A DNA stretch of 64,000 nt, taken from CBDANW01 sp965197825. Lineage in GTDB: Bacteria > Acidobacteriota > Vicinamibacteria > Marinacidobacterales > DATDRI01. The stretch is from the NCBI GenBank assembly GCA_965197825.1, contig CBDANW010000002.1, positions 1,860,001-1,924,000 on the forward strand, written 5' to 3'. A program made the translations under genes and the position numbers. Positions 8,548-16,149 of this stretch are shown here, one piece after another (positions within the stretch are counted from its first letter, which is position 1; every line of letters starts with the position of its first letter). The notes beneath the pieces were generated by a model. It was not told the origin of the DNA. It saw only the letters and a program-made list of their open reading frames with translations, and ran no database searches.

Positions 8548-9925
8548 GGCTCAGCGACAGACCTTGAAGTCTTCGGGACCTTTTAGAGACAGAGCCGAGC
8601 TTCTGCTCGCGGTCCTCCTCTTGGGCGCGCTGGTGTTGGTGACGCCTCGCATCGCGGAATCGGATGCCGTGGAGTACTTCTCCTATCTCCACTCGGTCCT
8701 TTTCGATCACGATCTCGATTTTACGAACGAGTACACGTACTTCTATCTAGAAGATCCGGATGGGCGGCAGGGGTTCAAGGAAACGTTCCTCGACCGGGAA
8801 ACGCCCACCGGACTCAAGAACAATTTCGGACCCATTGGGACCGCGCTCCTCTGGGCTCCTTTTTATGTGCTGGCTCACTTGGGTGCGCTGTTGGCGCAAG
8901 CGCTCGGGGCAACCGTGTCGCCGGATGGTCTGTCACTTGCTTACCGTTGGGCGGTGACCATGGCGTCCGGGGTCTATGCCTCGATCGGACTCTTTCTTTC
9001 GTATCGTCTGGCGCGTCGTTACGCCGACGCGGAGGCTTCCTTCCTTGCCATCGTGTGCCTGTGGTGGGCGACCCCGGTCGCCTACTACATGTACGTCGCA
9101 CCAGGCATGAGCCATGCCGCATCGTTGTTCGCCGTGGCACTTTTCTTTACGCTCTGGCCGTGGGCGCAATCGGGCTCGGTGGGTCGGTGGGTGGTGTGGG
9201 GGGCCTCGGCGGGACTCATGGCCCTGGTTCGGGAGCAAGATGGGTTGATCGCGGTAGCCGCGGCGGCGAGTGTGGTGTTCGTGCAATCGGATCTCGCCGG
9301 GCGGATAGCAAGAGTCTTGGCCTTCGGGGCGTCCGCGTTCGTCGTCTTCTTGCCGCAGCTACTGGTCTATCAGGTGCTCTATGGACGACCCACTCCCTCA
9401 CCTCATGTCGAGAACAAGATGTATTGGAGCTCACCTCATGCTCTGAGCGTCCTTTTCTCCCCCGAGCATGGTCTGCTCTTCTGGAGCCCGTTGCTCGTCG
9501 TTTTCTTCGCCGGGGGGGTGATCTTGTTGCGAAGAGACATCCACGCCGGTCTGGTTCTGCTGGCGGGTCTCCTTTCGCAGATCTACATTTCGGGAGCAGT
9601 AGATTCCTGGACGACGGCCGGTGCGTTCGGCGCACGACGGTTCGTGGGCACCACCGTCATCCTTGCAGTGTGGGGTGCGTTGGCCTTGGAGGCGTTGCGC
9701 CCCCATCTACGCCGCGCCGGTGTCTACGCCGCTGTGGTTTTCTTCCTCCTCTGGAACGTGTCTTTGATGGTGCAATTCGGGCTGGGTCTCATGGATCGCC
9801 AGCGGCTGGTGTGGAGGGAAGTGATTCACAATCATGTGTTCGAGGTTCCTCCGCGCATCGTTTCGGTCGTGGGCCGTTATCTGGTGGCGAAGGACGAGCT
9901 TTCCGGTGGGGAGGAGGAAAGGTGA
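8525..9925 (+). CDS. Multi-pass membrane glycosyltransferase-like protein (GT-C)
   Basis: A 466-residue protein with about ten membrane helices. After the first helix (about residues 26-44) comes an acidic extracytoplasmic loop with ESDAVEYFSY and DHDLDFTNEY, the type of acidic first loop found in GT-C (GT39-like) transferases using polyprenyl-phosphate sugars. It overlaps the preceding GT4 gene by 23 bases, so coupled translation is likely. It could transfer the lipid-linked sugar made by this locus; that role is inferred. Confidence 0.75.
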   Translation: MKPPRADEAQRQTLKSSGPFRDRAELLLAVLLLGALVLVTPRIAESDAVEYFSYLHSVLFDHDLDFTNEYTYFYLEDPDGRQGFKETFLDRETPTGLKNNFGPIGTALLWAPFYVLAHLGALLAQALGATVSPDGLSLAYRWAVTMASGVYASIGLFLSYRLARRYADAEASFLAIVCLWWATPVAYYMYVAPGMSHAASLFAVALFFTLWPWAQSGSVGRWVVWGASAGLMALVREQDGLIAVAAAASVVFVQSDLAGRIARVLAFGASAFVVFLPQLLVYQVLYGRPTPSPHVENKMYWSSPHALSVLFSPEHGLLFWSPLLVVFFAGGVILLRRDIHAGLVLLAGLLSQIYISGAVDSWTTAGAFGARRFVGTTVILAVWGALALEALRPHLRRAGVYAAVVFFLLWNVSLMVQFGLGLMDRQRLVWREVIHNHVFEVPPRIVSVVGRYLVAKDELSGGEEER

Positions 9926-11106
9926 TCTCGGAGTATCTCCTCTCGCTGGTGCGGTGCCCTGTCTGTCTGGAGGCTAACTCGCAAGCCGCGCCGGGGGCCG
10001 ACAACTCGTGCAAGGATCTTCTTGAAGCGCTCTCCCGTCAGGAACGGCCGGATCACACATTTTGTCAATCGAACTACGAGGCTCTGTGGAAGTGTCCCGA
10101 TGCTACGCTGGCGAAGAGAACGCTCAACCGCGAGGCAGGGGGGAACCGCTGCACGTGCTGCGGTACGTTCTTTCCCGCGTCGAAGGAAAAAGGCTTCTTG
10201 GATCTCAGACCTCCTCCCGGTACGTTCTCCGACTTGACGCAATACGCCGAAGAGGAGTTTCATCATCGCCCGGGTCCTCTTCGCCCGCTATTTCTCTCCG
10301 CGTGGATCAAGACGGACATGATGAGCCGCATGCTCGATCTCTCCTCCAAGGACCGTGTTGTCGATATCGGATGCGGAAACGGGCAGATCGTGTTTTACGA
10401 GAGATCGAGCTGCGCGCAGTTGGTGGGGATCGATGCGGGAGAACATTTTACAGCCGAAGCGGCTGCGACAGTCGATCTCACGCGTGGAGATATCCGTCGA
10501 TTGCCCTTTGCGTCTCGGAGTTTCGACAAAGCTTACTCGCTCGATGTGATGGAGCATCTGCCCGAGAAGGGGATTCGTGCCATGCTGTCCGAGACGCGCC
10601 GCATCCTTCGCCCGGGAGGTCTCTTCTTCGTCTACTCCCATGTCATGATGAGCTCTCGGCTGGCTTCTTTCCAGAGAGGCGTCAATCGCCTCGTGCACTG
10701 GCTGGATCGGCGGGAGATCCTGGACAACCAACCGGAAAGAGATCGCAAGGCAGATCATGTCAACGATTTGAAGAGCTACGAGCAGCTCTTCCGTCTCGTC
10801 GACGAAGCAGGCTTTCGCGTCGAGAGTATTCGCTACTACAACGTCGTCTTCAAGGCGTTGATCGAAGATCTCTTGCTCCCCGTCGTCGAGCATAACGTGT
10901 GGGGGCGCCCGCGGAAAACGAAGGAAGCCTCGCCAACATCGGGGGAGGCGTCCGGCGATACGAGCCGCGAGCGGCCGAACGTGGGTCGGTGGGCACACCC
11001 GCCGCTCGCTCTCGCAACCGCGCTCATGAAGCTCGACGTGGCGCTATTCGGGCGCATCTGCACCGGTCCTTTCTTCTTGCTTCTTCGCGCCACAGATTCT
11101 TCGTGA
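9922..11106 (+). CDS. SAM-dependent methyltransferase with N-terminal zinc ribbon
   Basis: A 394-residue protein. Residues 10-15 (RCPVCL) and a later CTCCGTFFP form a Trm112-like zinc-ribbon segment. The class I methyltransferase core follows: motif I VVDIGCGNGQ, then GDIRRLPFASRSFDKAYSLD (motif II/III) and LRPGGLFFVYSH. The start is GTG 9922, overlapping the upstream stop by four bases. Such enzymes in glycan loci often methylate a sugar or the chain end, which can stop polymer growth; here that is inference. Confidence 0.85.
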   Translation: MISEYLLSLVRCPVCLEANSQAAPGADNSCKDLLEALSRQERPDHTFCQSNYEALWKCPDATLAKRTLNREAGGNRCTCCGTFFPASKEKGFLDLRPPPGTFSDLTQYAEEEFHHRPGPLRPLFLSAWIKTDMMSRMLDLSSKDRVVDIGCGNGQIVFYERSSCAQLVGIDAGEHFTAEAAATVDLTRGDIRRLPFASRSFDKAYSLDVMEHLPEKGIRAMLSETRRILRPGGLFFVYSHVMMSSRLASFQRGVNRLVHWLDRREILDNQPERDRKADHVNDLKSYEQLFRLVDEAGFRVESIRYYNVVFKALIEDLLLPVVEHNVWGRPRKTKEASPTSGEASGDTSRERPNVGRWAHPPLALATALMKLDVALFGRICTGPFFLLLRATDSS

Positions 11107-12314
11107 AGGTCCTCTACGTCGCCACCGATCAGAAGCTTCCCGGGTCCACGGGAGGGTCGGTGCACGTTCTGGAGGTGGCTCGAGGTTTGTCGCGACGCGG
11201 GCACGAAGTCCACGTCGTCGCAAGTCGAGGAGATAGCGAGCCGGCCGACTCCTCGCTTGGCTTTCATTTTCATGCTGCCCGACCTTGGGTCGCGCATCGC
11301 GCGTTTCGATGGAGCGCGGAGCGAAACCTGTCGCAACTGATCGAAAGGCTCGGCGTCGACGTCGTTCTGGAGCGCTACTACAACTTTGCCGGCGAAGGAG
11401 TGCGAGCGGCCTATCGGCACGGCGTCCCCTCGGTTCTCGAGGTGAATTCTCCGGTGATCGATCATCCGGGCTCGCTCAAATCTTTTCTCGATCGCTTCGT
11501 CCTCTTTCGCTCCATGAAGCGTCTGCGCGAGCGGCAATGTGATCGCGCGGCAGCACTGGTAACTCCCTTGCCCGCAATTGTTCCCGCATCGGTGCCACCA
11601 TCCAAAGTCCATCGCATCCATTGGGGAGCCAACGTGGACATGTTCCAACCCAGGACGGCTCCTTCCCGACCGGCGGCGGAGTTCGCCATTCCCCCCATAC
11701 CGGAAGGCGCGCGGGTGGTCGTCTTTTCGAGCAGCTTCCGTCATTGGCACGGTGGGGAGCTCTTGGTCGATGCCGCAGCGCGGGTGCTTCGCGACCCCAA
11801 GGCGCAGGATGCTTTCTTCTTGTTCCTCGGCGCAGGGCCGAGTCTCTCGCGGGCAAGAAGTCGCGCGGATCGATCGAACATCCGCTCGCGAGTGATCTTC
11901 ACCGAGGCGGTGCCCTACGAGCACATGCCACACTACTTGGCACACGCCCACATCGGCGTCGCACCTTATCAGCCCTCCCTTCATGGCCAGCTACAGCTTG
12001 GTTTCTACTGGTCGCCCCTCAAGATCTTCGAGTACATGGCGAGCGGTCTACCGGTCGTGACGCTCGACATCGAGCCGCTCTCTGCGATCGTGCGGGCGGG
12101 GAAAGAAGGTCTTCTGTTCAAGGAAGGCGACGTCGAGGGTCTGGCCGATGCGATTGCCGAGCTCGTGGGCTCCCCAGAGCTGGCCGCCGCCATGGGCGAG
12201 TCGGCGAGGAAGAGGATCGTGTCGCACTATAGCTGGGCGGTGCACTGCGAGAAGCTCGAGCAAGTGCTCGAGGAGGTCGTACGCAGGCAAGCAGGCAACA
12301 AGGCGACCATGTGA
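11103..12314 (+). CDS. Glycosyltransferase family 4
   Basis: A 403-residue GT-B enzyme. The start MKVLYVATDQKLPGSTGGS contains the glycine-rich acceptor-side loop; the C-terminal donor site shows a shortened variant, PLKIFEYMASGLPVVTLD, matching the EYMAxGxPVV pattern of GT4. The start is GTG 11103, overlapping the methyltransferase stop by four bases. A much longer open frame upstream lies inside the methyltransferase and is ignored. Confidence 0.88.
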   Translation: MKVLYVATDQKLPGSTGGSVHVLEVARGLSRRGHEVHVVASRGDSEPADSSLGFHFHAARPWVAHRAFRWSAERNLSQLIERLGVDVVLERYYNFAGEGVRAAYRHGVPSVLEVNSPVIDHPGSLKSFLDRFVLFRSMKRLRERQCDRAAALVTPLPAIVPASVPPSKVHRIHWGANVDMFQPRTAPSRPAAEFAIPPIPEGARVVVFSSSFRHWHGGELLVDAAARVLRDPKAQDAFFLFLGAGPSLSRARSRADRSNIRSRVIFTEAVPYEHMPHYLAHAHIGVAPYQPSLHGQLQLGFYWSPLKIFEYMASGLPVVTLDIEPLSAIVRAGKEGLLFKEGDVEGLADAIAELVGSPELAAAMGESARKRIVSHYSWAVHCEKLEQVLEEVVRRQAGNKATM

Positions 12315-13522
12315 AGATCCTTTTGACCACGGACGCCTTTCCGCCGGGAGCCGGAGGCAGCGGACTATCCACCGCGGCGCTGGCGCGGGGGCTCGGGCGG
12401 CGAGGCCATCAAGTGACGGTCGTGGTGAGCAAATCGTGGGATCCCGCGCGGGTAGAGAAGAAAAATTGGCAGGGTGTGGCGGTGATCGAGGTGGGGGTCG
12501 GAAGCTCCCGACCGGGAAGCGCGCGGCGCCGGGAGGCACGCTTTGCTTCCTTCTTACAGCGTGGGGAGGAGCGATTCGAGTCATTCGATCTGGCGCATGC
12601 GCAACACTGGTTGTCCGGTGGGGCGACTATTGCGGCCGGCCGCAGGCTCGGACTGCCCGTGGTCGTGACCGTGCGCGACTACTGGCCGGTCTGCATCTGG
12701 TCCACGATGCTTTCCGGCGACTCGCGCTGTCCTGGCTGTAGTTATGGGAGACGCGTGGTTTGCGTGGGTCGCCGGCACCCGATGCTTTGGCCGGTGGCGC
12801 CTCTCATGCCGTACCCGGTGGGATCCGAGCTTCGGAGGCGGCAGGAGGGTCTCCGAAAAGCCAGTTCTGTCATCGCGGTGAGTCGTTTCGTACAAGAGAC
12901 GCTGCCCGTCGAGGGATCGACGGTCATCCCCAACCTGATCGACTTCGGAGCGATCCAGGAATCTTTGGCCGGGCCGTCGCCGGTACTTCCAGAACGCTTC
13001 GTCCTTTTCGTAGGCAAGCTGGAAGCCAATAAGGCTCCCGACCGGGCTCTCTCGATTCTCCGCGAGGCCCGAGTCGACTTGCCGTTGCTCGTCGCCGGAA
13101 TCGGCCGCATGGAGCGCTCGCTTCGCAAGCAAGCGCAGGGTCTGGGCATCGACGCTCGATTTCTCGGCTGGGTCAGCGAAGGGATTGTCCATATCCTCAT
13201 GAAGCGAGCCACCGCGGTTGTCTTTCCATCGCGATGGGAAGAACCTCTCTCTCGCGTGCTGCTCGACGGTTTGGGCACCGGAGCAGTTCTGATCGTCGAG
13301 CCCACCGGAGGGAGTGAAGAGATCGTGATCGACGGAGAAAGCGGACTCCTCGCACGGACCGAGGAGGAAATGGCTGCGGCCCTGCAGCGTGTGCTGGCCG
13401 AGCCCGAGCTCGTATCGCAATTGCGTCGCGGCGCGGTTCAAAGAGCCCGCGACCAGTTTTCCTCCGACGTCGTTCTCCCTCGGTTGGAATCTCTTTACGA
13501 GAAGGTGCTCGCCGAGCGATGA
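12311..13522 (+). CDS. Glycosyltransferase family 4
   Basis: A 403-residue GT4 protein. It begins MKILLTTDAFPPGAGGSG, the typical N-terminal glycine loop. The middle has a short Cys-rich insert (CIWSTMLSGDSRCPGC) seen in some GT4 subfamilies and possibly structural. The donor site contains PSRWEEPLSRVLLDGLGTG (E-x7-E-like). The start GTG 12311 overlaps the upstream stop. It is the third GT4 of the run. Confidence 0.88.
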   Translation: MKILLTTDAFPPGAGGSGLSTAALARGLGRRGHQVTVVVSKSWDPARVEKKNWQGVAVIEVGVGSSRPGSARRREARFASFLQRGEERFESFDLAHAQHWLSGGATIAAGRRLGLPVVVTVRDYWPVCIWSTMLSGDSRCPGCSYGRRVVCVGRRHPMLWPVAPLMPYPVGSELRRRQEGLRKASSVIAVSRFVQETLPVEGSTVIPNLIDFGAIQESLAGPSPVLPERFVLFVGKLEANKAPDRALSILREARVDLPLLVAGIGRMERSLRKQAQGLGIDARFLGWVSEGIVHILMKRATAVVFPSRWEEPLSRVLLDGLGTGAVLIVEPTGGSEEIVIDGESGLLARTEEEMAAALQRVLAEPELVSQLRRGAVQRARDQFSSDVVLPRLESLYEKVLAER

Positions 13523-14814
13523 AGGTCGCCGTCTTATCGCGAGTCGCCTATCCACTTCATGGATTCGGTGGATTCGAGCGCCATGTCGGTGCCATGGTCC
13601 GCCATCTGGTCCGCAAGGGCGTCGAGGTCACTCTCTATACGGCGCCTTCTATCAGTGCCGCGGGGCCCCACCCCCACGGCTCGCCCTTCGGCGACTTCGC
13701 GCCTGCGGGCGGGTTGAGGACTCCCGAAAACGATGACCAGTCCGGCGAAAAGGGGGGATTGGAAGGGGCGCGCATCGACTTCGTTCCTTATCGTGTCTTG
13801 CCTTGGCCACGGCGGCCCGGTTTCGTAATTGCGGATCGGAGCACCAACTATCTCGTCTGGAGCGTCCGGGCGGCTCGCCGGGCGATCGCCGATGGCGCGG
13901 ACGTCGTCCAAGCGGAAGGAGCGGCCGGCTTCGGCTACGCGCTTTCAAGAAAAGCAGAGAGCCCGCCGATGGTCGTGCACCCGGTCGGCATGGAGGAGTT
14001 CAAGGCTACCGGGCTGAAGCGAGCCGGGTACTTTCCGTTGCGCGCCGGAGCTCGTTTCGCCGCACGGCGAGCGGAGCGCGTGATCGTGCCCGACCGCGTG
14101 ATGATGGACGAGGTGCAGCGTTACCTTTTGGTCGACTCGACTCGAACGGTCGTCCTCCCGACACCCATCGATCTGGAAGAAGTGGATCGGCCGCCCCCGC
14201 GGGCAACGCGAGAGGCTATCTTGCGACGTTTGGACCTCGAGAGTTCGAAGACGGTCTTGCTTTCGGTGGGGCGGCTCGAGTCCAACAAGGGTTTCTCGAT
14301 TTTCGTCGATGCGCTGGCTCGAATACAGGAAAAGCTTCCCGCCGATTGGGTATGGGTTCTGGTGGGGCGCGGACCCGAGGAGTCGCGACTCACCAAGCAG
14401 CTTTCGAATCTCGGGCTTTCCGAACGCGCGCGCTATGCGGGGCGCGTGTCCGACGAAGAGCTCTCCGTCCTCTACGATCGGTGCGATCTCTTCGTGCACC
14501 CGACCCTCTATGAAGGAAGCTCTTTGGTAACACTCGAGGCGATGGCGCACGCCAAGCCGGTCGTGGCAACGACCGTCGGCGGCATCCCCGACAAGGTCGA
14601 GGAGGGAAAGACCGGCTTTCTCGTGCCACCGGGAGACGCGGACGCCTTCGGAGCAGCGATCCTGCAGGCGTTGTCCTTGGGAGACCGATTGCCCGATCTC
14701 GGAAAAGAGGGCCGGCGGCGCGTGGAGTCGGAGTTCAGCTGGGCCGGTCGTATTGAGAGCCTAGTGGACGTCTATCGTGAGCTTCTGGAGGCCCGCCCCG
14801 GCCACCCCAGTTGA
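13519..14814 (+). CDS. Glycosyltransferase family 4
   Basis: A 431-residue GT4 enzyme and the last gene of the run. The N-terminus MKVAVLSRVAYPLHGFGGFE has the acceptor-side glycine loop; LFVHPTLYEGSSLVTLEAMA is the EX7E donor signature. Around residues 50-80 there is a glycine/proline-rich insert (ISAAGPHPHGSPFGDFAPAG) that looks like a flexible loop. The ATG at 13519 overlaps the upstream stop by four bases. Downstream the transcript runs into the hairpin array at 14831-15003. Confidence 0.88.
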   Translation: MKVAVLSRVAYPLHGFGGFERHVGAMVRHLVRKGVEVTLYTAPSISAAGPHPHGSPFGDFAPAGGLRTPENDDQSGEKGGLEGARIDFVPYRVLPWPRRPGFVIADRSTNYLVWSVRAARRAIADGADVVQAEGAAGFGYALSRKAESPPMVVHPVGMEEFKATGLKRAGYFPLRAGARFAARRAERVIVPDRVMMDEVQRYLLVDSTRTVVLPTPIDLEEVDRPPPRATREAILRRLDLESSKTVLLSVGRLESNKGFSIFVDALARIQEKLPADWVWVLVGRGPEESRLTKQLSNLGLSERARYAGRVSDEELSVLYDRCDLFVHPTLYEGSSLVTLEAMAHAKPVVATTVGGIPDKVEEGKTGFLVPPGDADAFGAAILQALSLGDRLPDLGKEGRRRVESEFSWAGRIESLVDVYRELLEARPGHPS

Positions 14815-14830
14815 CGGTCTCTTGTTTAGT

Positions 14831-15003
14831 GTCCCCTTCGGGGATGGTGGAAACCCCTCGCCTTTAGGCGAAGAAAAGATTGTCGAAGTCCCCGAAGGGG
14901 ACGAGACTCCCCCGACTGAAGTCGGGGGGTTGAGAATGAAGCGGGCGCATGAAGTCGACTTCCAGTCGACGCGCCCGCGCAATCCACCGGCTTAAGCCGG
15001 TGG
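14831..15003. repeat. Array of six short hairpins with differing stems
   Basis: Six inverted repeats follow each other: 14832-14844 (loop ttc), 14858-14871 (tcgcc/ggcga, loop ttta), 14888-14902 (gtcccc/ggggac, loop gaa), 14909-14928 (cccccgac/gtcggggg, loop tgaa), 14941-14978 (outer stem gcgggcgc/gcgcccgc, inner gtcgac twice) and 14984-15003 (ccaccggc/gccggtgg, loop ttaa). The hexamer gaagtc occurs at 14885, 14918 and 14951, exactly 33 bases apart. Stems differ in sequence but keep pairing. It resembles REP/BIME-type extragenic arrays and may also end transcription of the glycan operon. Confidence 0.75.
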
Positions 15004-15012
15004 TTGATTTAA

Positions 15013-15041
15013 TTGACCCGCCCGGGGAGCGTGTATACAAT
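15013..15041 (+). promoter_or_regulatory. Sigma-70-type promoter of the aldehyde oxidoreductase operon
   Basis: TTGACC (15013-15018), a 17-base spacer and TACAAT (15036-15041), each one mismatch from consensus. It points at the operon starting at 15157, leaving an untranslated leader of about 110 bases, and begins ten bases after the last hairpin of the array. Confidence 0.7.
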
Positions 15042-15156
15042 CCACGCGTCCGGAGTCCTCGTCAACGCGGAGTGGCGGGGAGCACCCAGAGATTTCAGAG
15101 GTTCCTCGCGGGCGATCTGGCCCGGCGGCTTACAGTTCTGATACAGGGAGACCCTC

Positions 15157-16131
15157 ATGGCAGAAGGTAAGCAGTCCAGCCGGCCCGATGCGGTAGAAAC
15201 GCAATCGGCCCCGGCTCCTAGTTGTTCATCCATAATCACCCGACGAGATTTCCTCAAGCGTACCAACGCGAGCGCGGTCGCGGCCGGCATGATGACAGGT
15301 ACGGGCGTCACGACCCTCATCGCGCCGGAGGCCGAGGCGACGCCACAGGCCCAGACGCCGGTTTCGAGCCCCATGGCAATGCGCAAGGTGACGCTCGACA
15401 TCGACGGCCGCAACTACGACGTGACGGTGGATGTTCGGGAGAGCTTGTGGGAGACGATGAACTACAAGCTCGGCCTTTCGAACTCCAACCTCGGATGCGA
15501 CCGCGCACAGTGCGGGGCCTGTACGGTGCTGGTGGCCGGCCGGCCGGTGAATGGGTGCACGCTGTTGAGTGCTCGCAATGGACGCGGGCAAAAGATCGCG
15601 ACGGTGGCGGGGCTCTCCCATGGCCCGGGAGTCGAGGGATTGCATCCCGTCCAGCGGGCATTCTGGCTGGAGGGTGGCTTTCAGTGCGGCATCTGCACGC
15701 GCGGCTTCGTGATGTCGGCCTACGCCTTGCTCGAGAAGAACAACAACCCGAGTCGGGAGGAGATTAAAGAAGCGCTGGCCGGAAACATCTGCCGCTGCGG
15801 CGAGTACACCAAGATCATCACCACCGTGGAGAAGGCGGCCGCCGAGATGCGCGGCGAGAAGGTCGTCTATACGGCGCCGTTGATCGTCGCGGAAGTGGCG
15901 GCGGAGGCTGCCGAGGTCGAAAACACTGAATCCAGGCAGTTCGAGTTCGTCAGCCCCATGGGCACCATCGAGCAGTACGAGGACTTGGAGCTCGAGTTGC
16001 AGCAGGTCCCCGGCATCGTACGCGTCTCGGGAACCGAGCGAACCATCACTATCGTTTGGGATTCAGCACGATTGGATGAAGCGCGGGTGCGGCAAGCTCT
16101 GACGGAATTGGGACACCCGGTCCGGCCGTAA
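15157..16131 (+). CDS. Tat-exported [2Fe-2S] subunit of a xanthine-dehydrogenase-family aldehyde oxidoreductase (PaoA-like)
   Basis: A 324-residue protein. A twin-arginine signal TRRDFLKR is at residues 28-35, so the assembled enzyme should be exported folded to the periplasm. The plant-type ferredoxin cluster ligands are Cys114, 119, 122 and 134; the second cluster uses Cys177, 180, 212 and 214. It passes electrons from the Mo site to FAD. Residues from about 260 on form an extra C-terminal domain (GIVRVSGTERTITIVWD, then a helix) with the beta-alpha pattern of a heavy-metal-associated-like fold but no CxxC; this is unusual for PaoA. First gene of the operon; the molybdenum subunit follows after 18 bases. 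Confidence 0.9.
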   Translation: MAEGKQSSRPDAVETQSAPAPSCSSIITRRDFLKRTNASAVAAGMMTGTGVTTLIAPEAEATPQAQTPVSSPMAMRKVTLDIDGRNYDVTVDVRESLWETMNYKLGLSNSNLGCDRAQCGACTVLVAGRPVNGCTLLSARNGRGQKIATVAGLSHGPGVEGLHPVQRAFWLEGGFQCGICTRGFVMSAYALLEKNNNPSREEIKEALAGNICRCGEYTKIITTVEKAAAEMRGEKVVYTAPLIVAEVAAEAAEVENTESRQFEFVSPMGTIEQYEDLELELQQVPGIVRVSGTERTITIVWDSARLDEARVRQALTELGHPVRP

Positions 16132-16149
16132 GGCGGCGAGGAGGATGAG

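Noticed and set aside
14831..15003. Possible CRISPR or riboswitch
   Set aside because: No identical repeats with spacers; the stems differ and the promoter lies downstream, so the array is not in the leader of the next operon.
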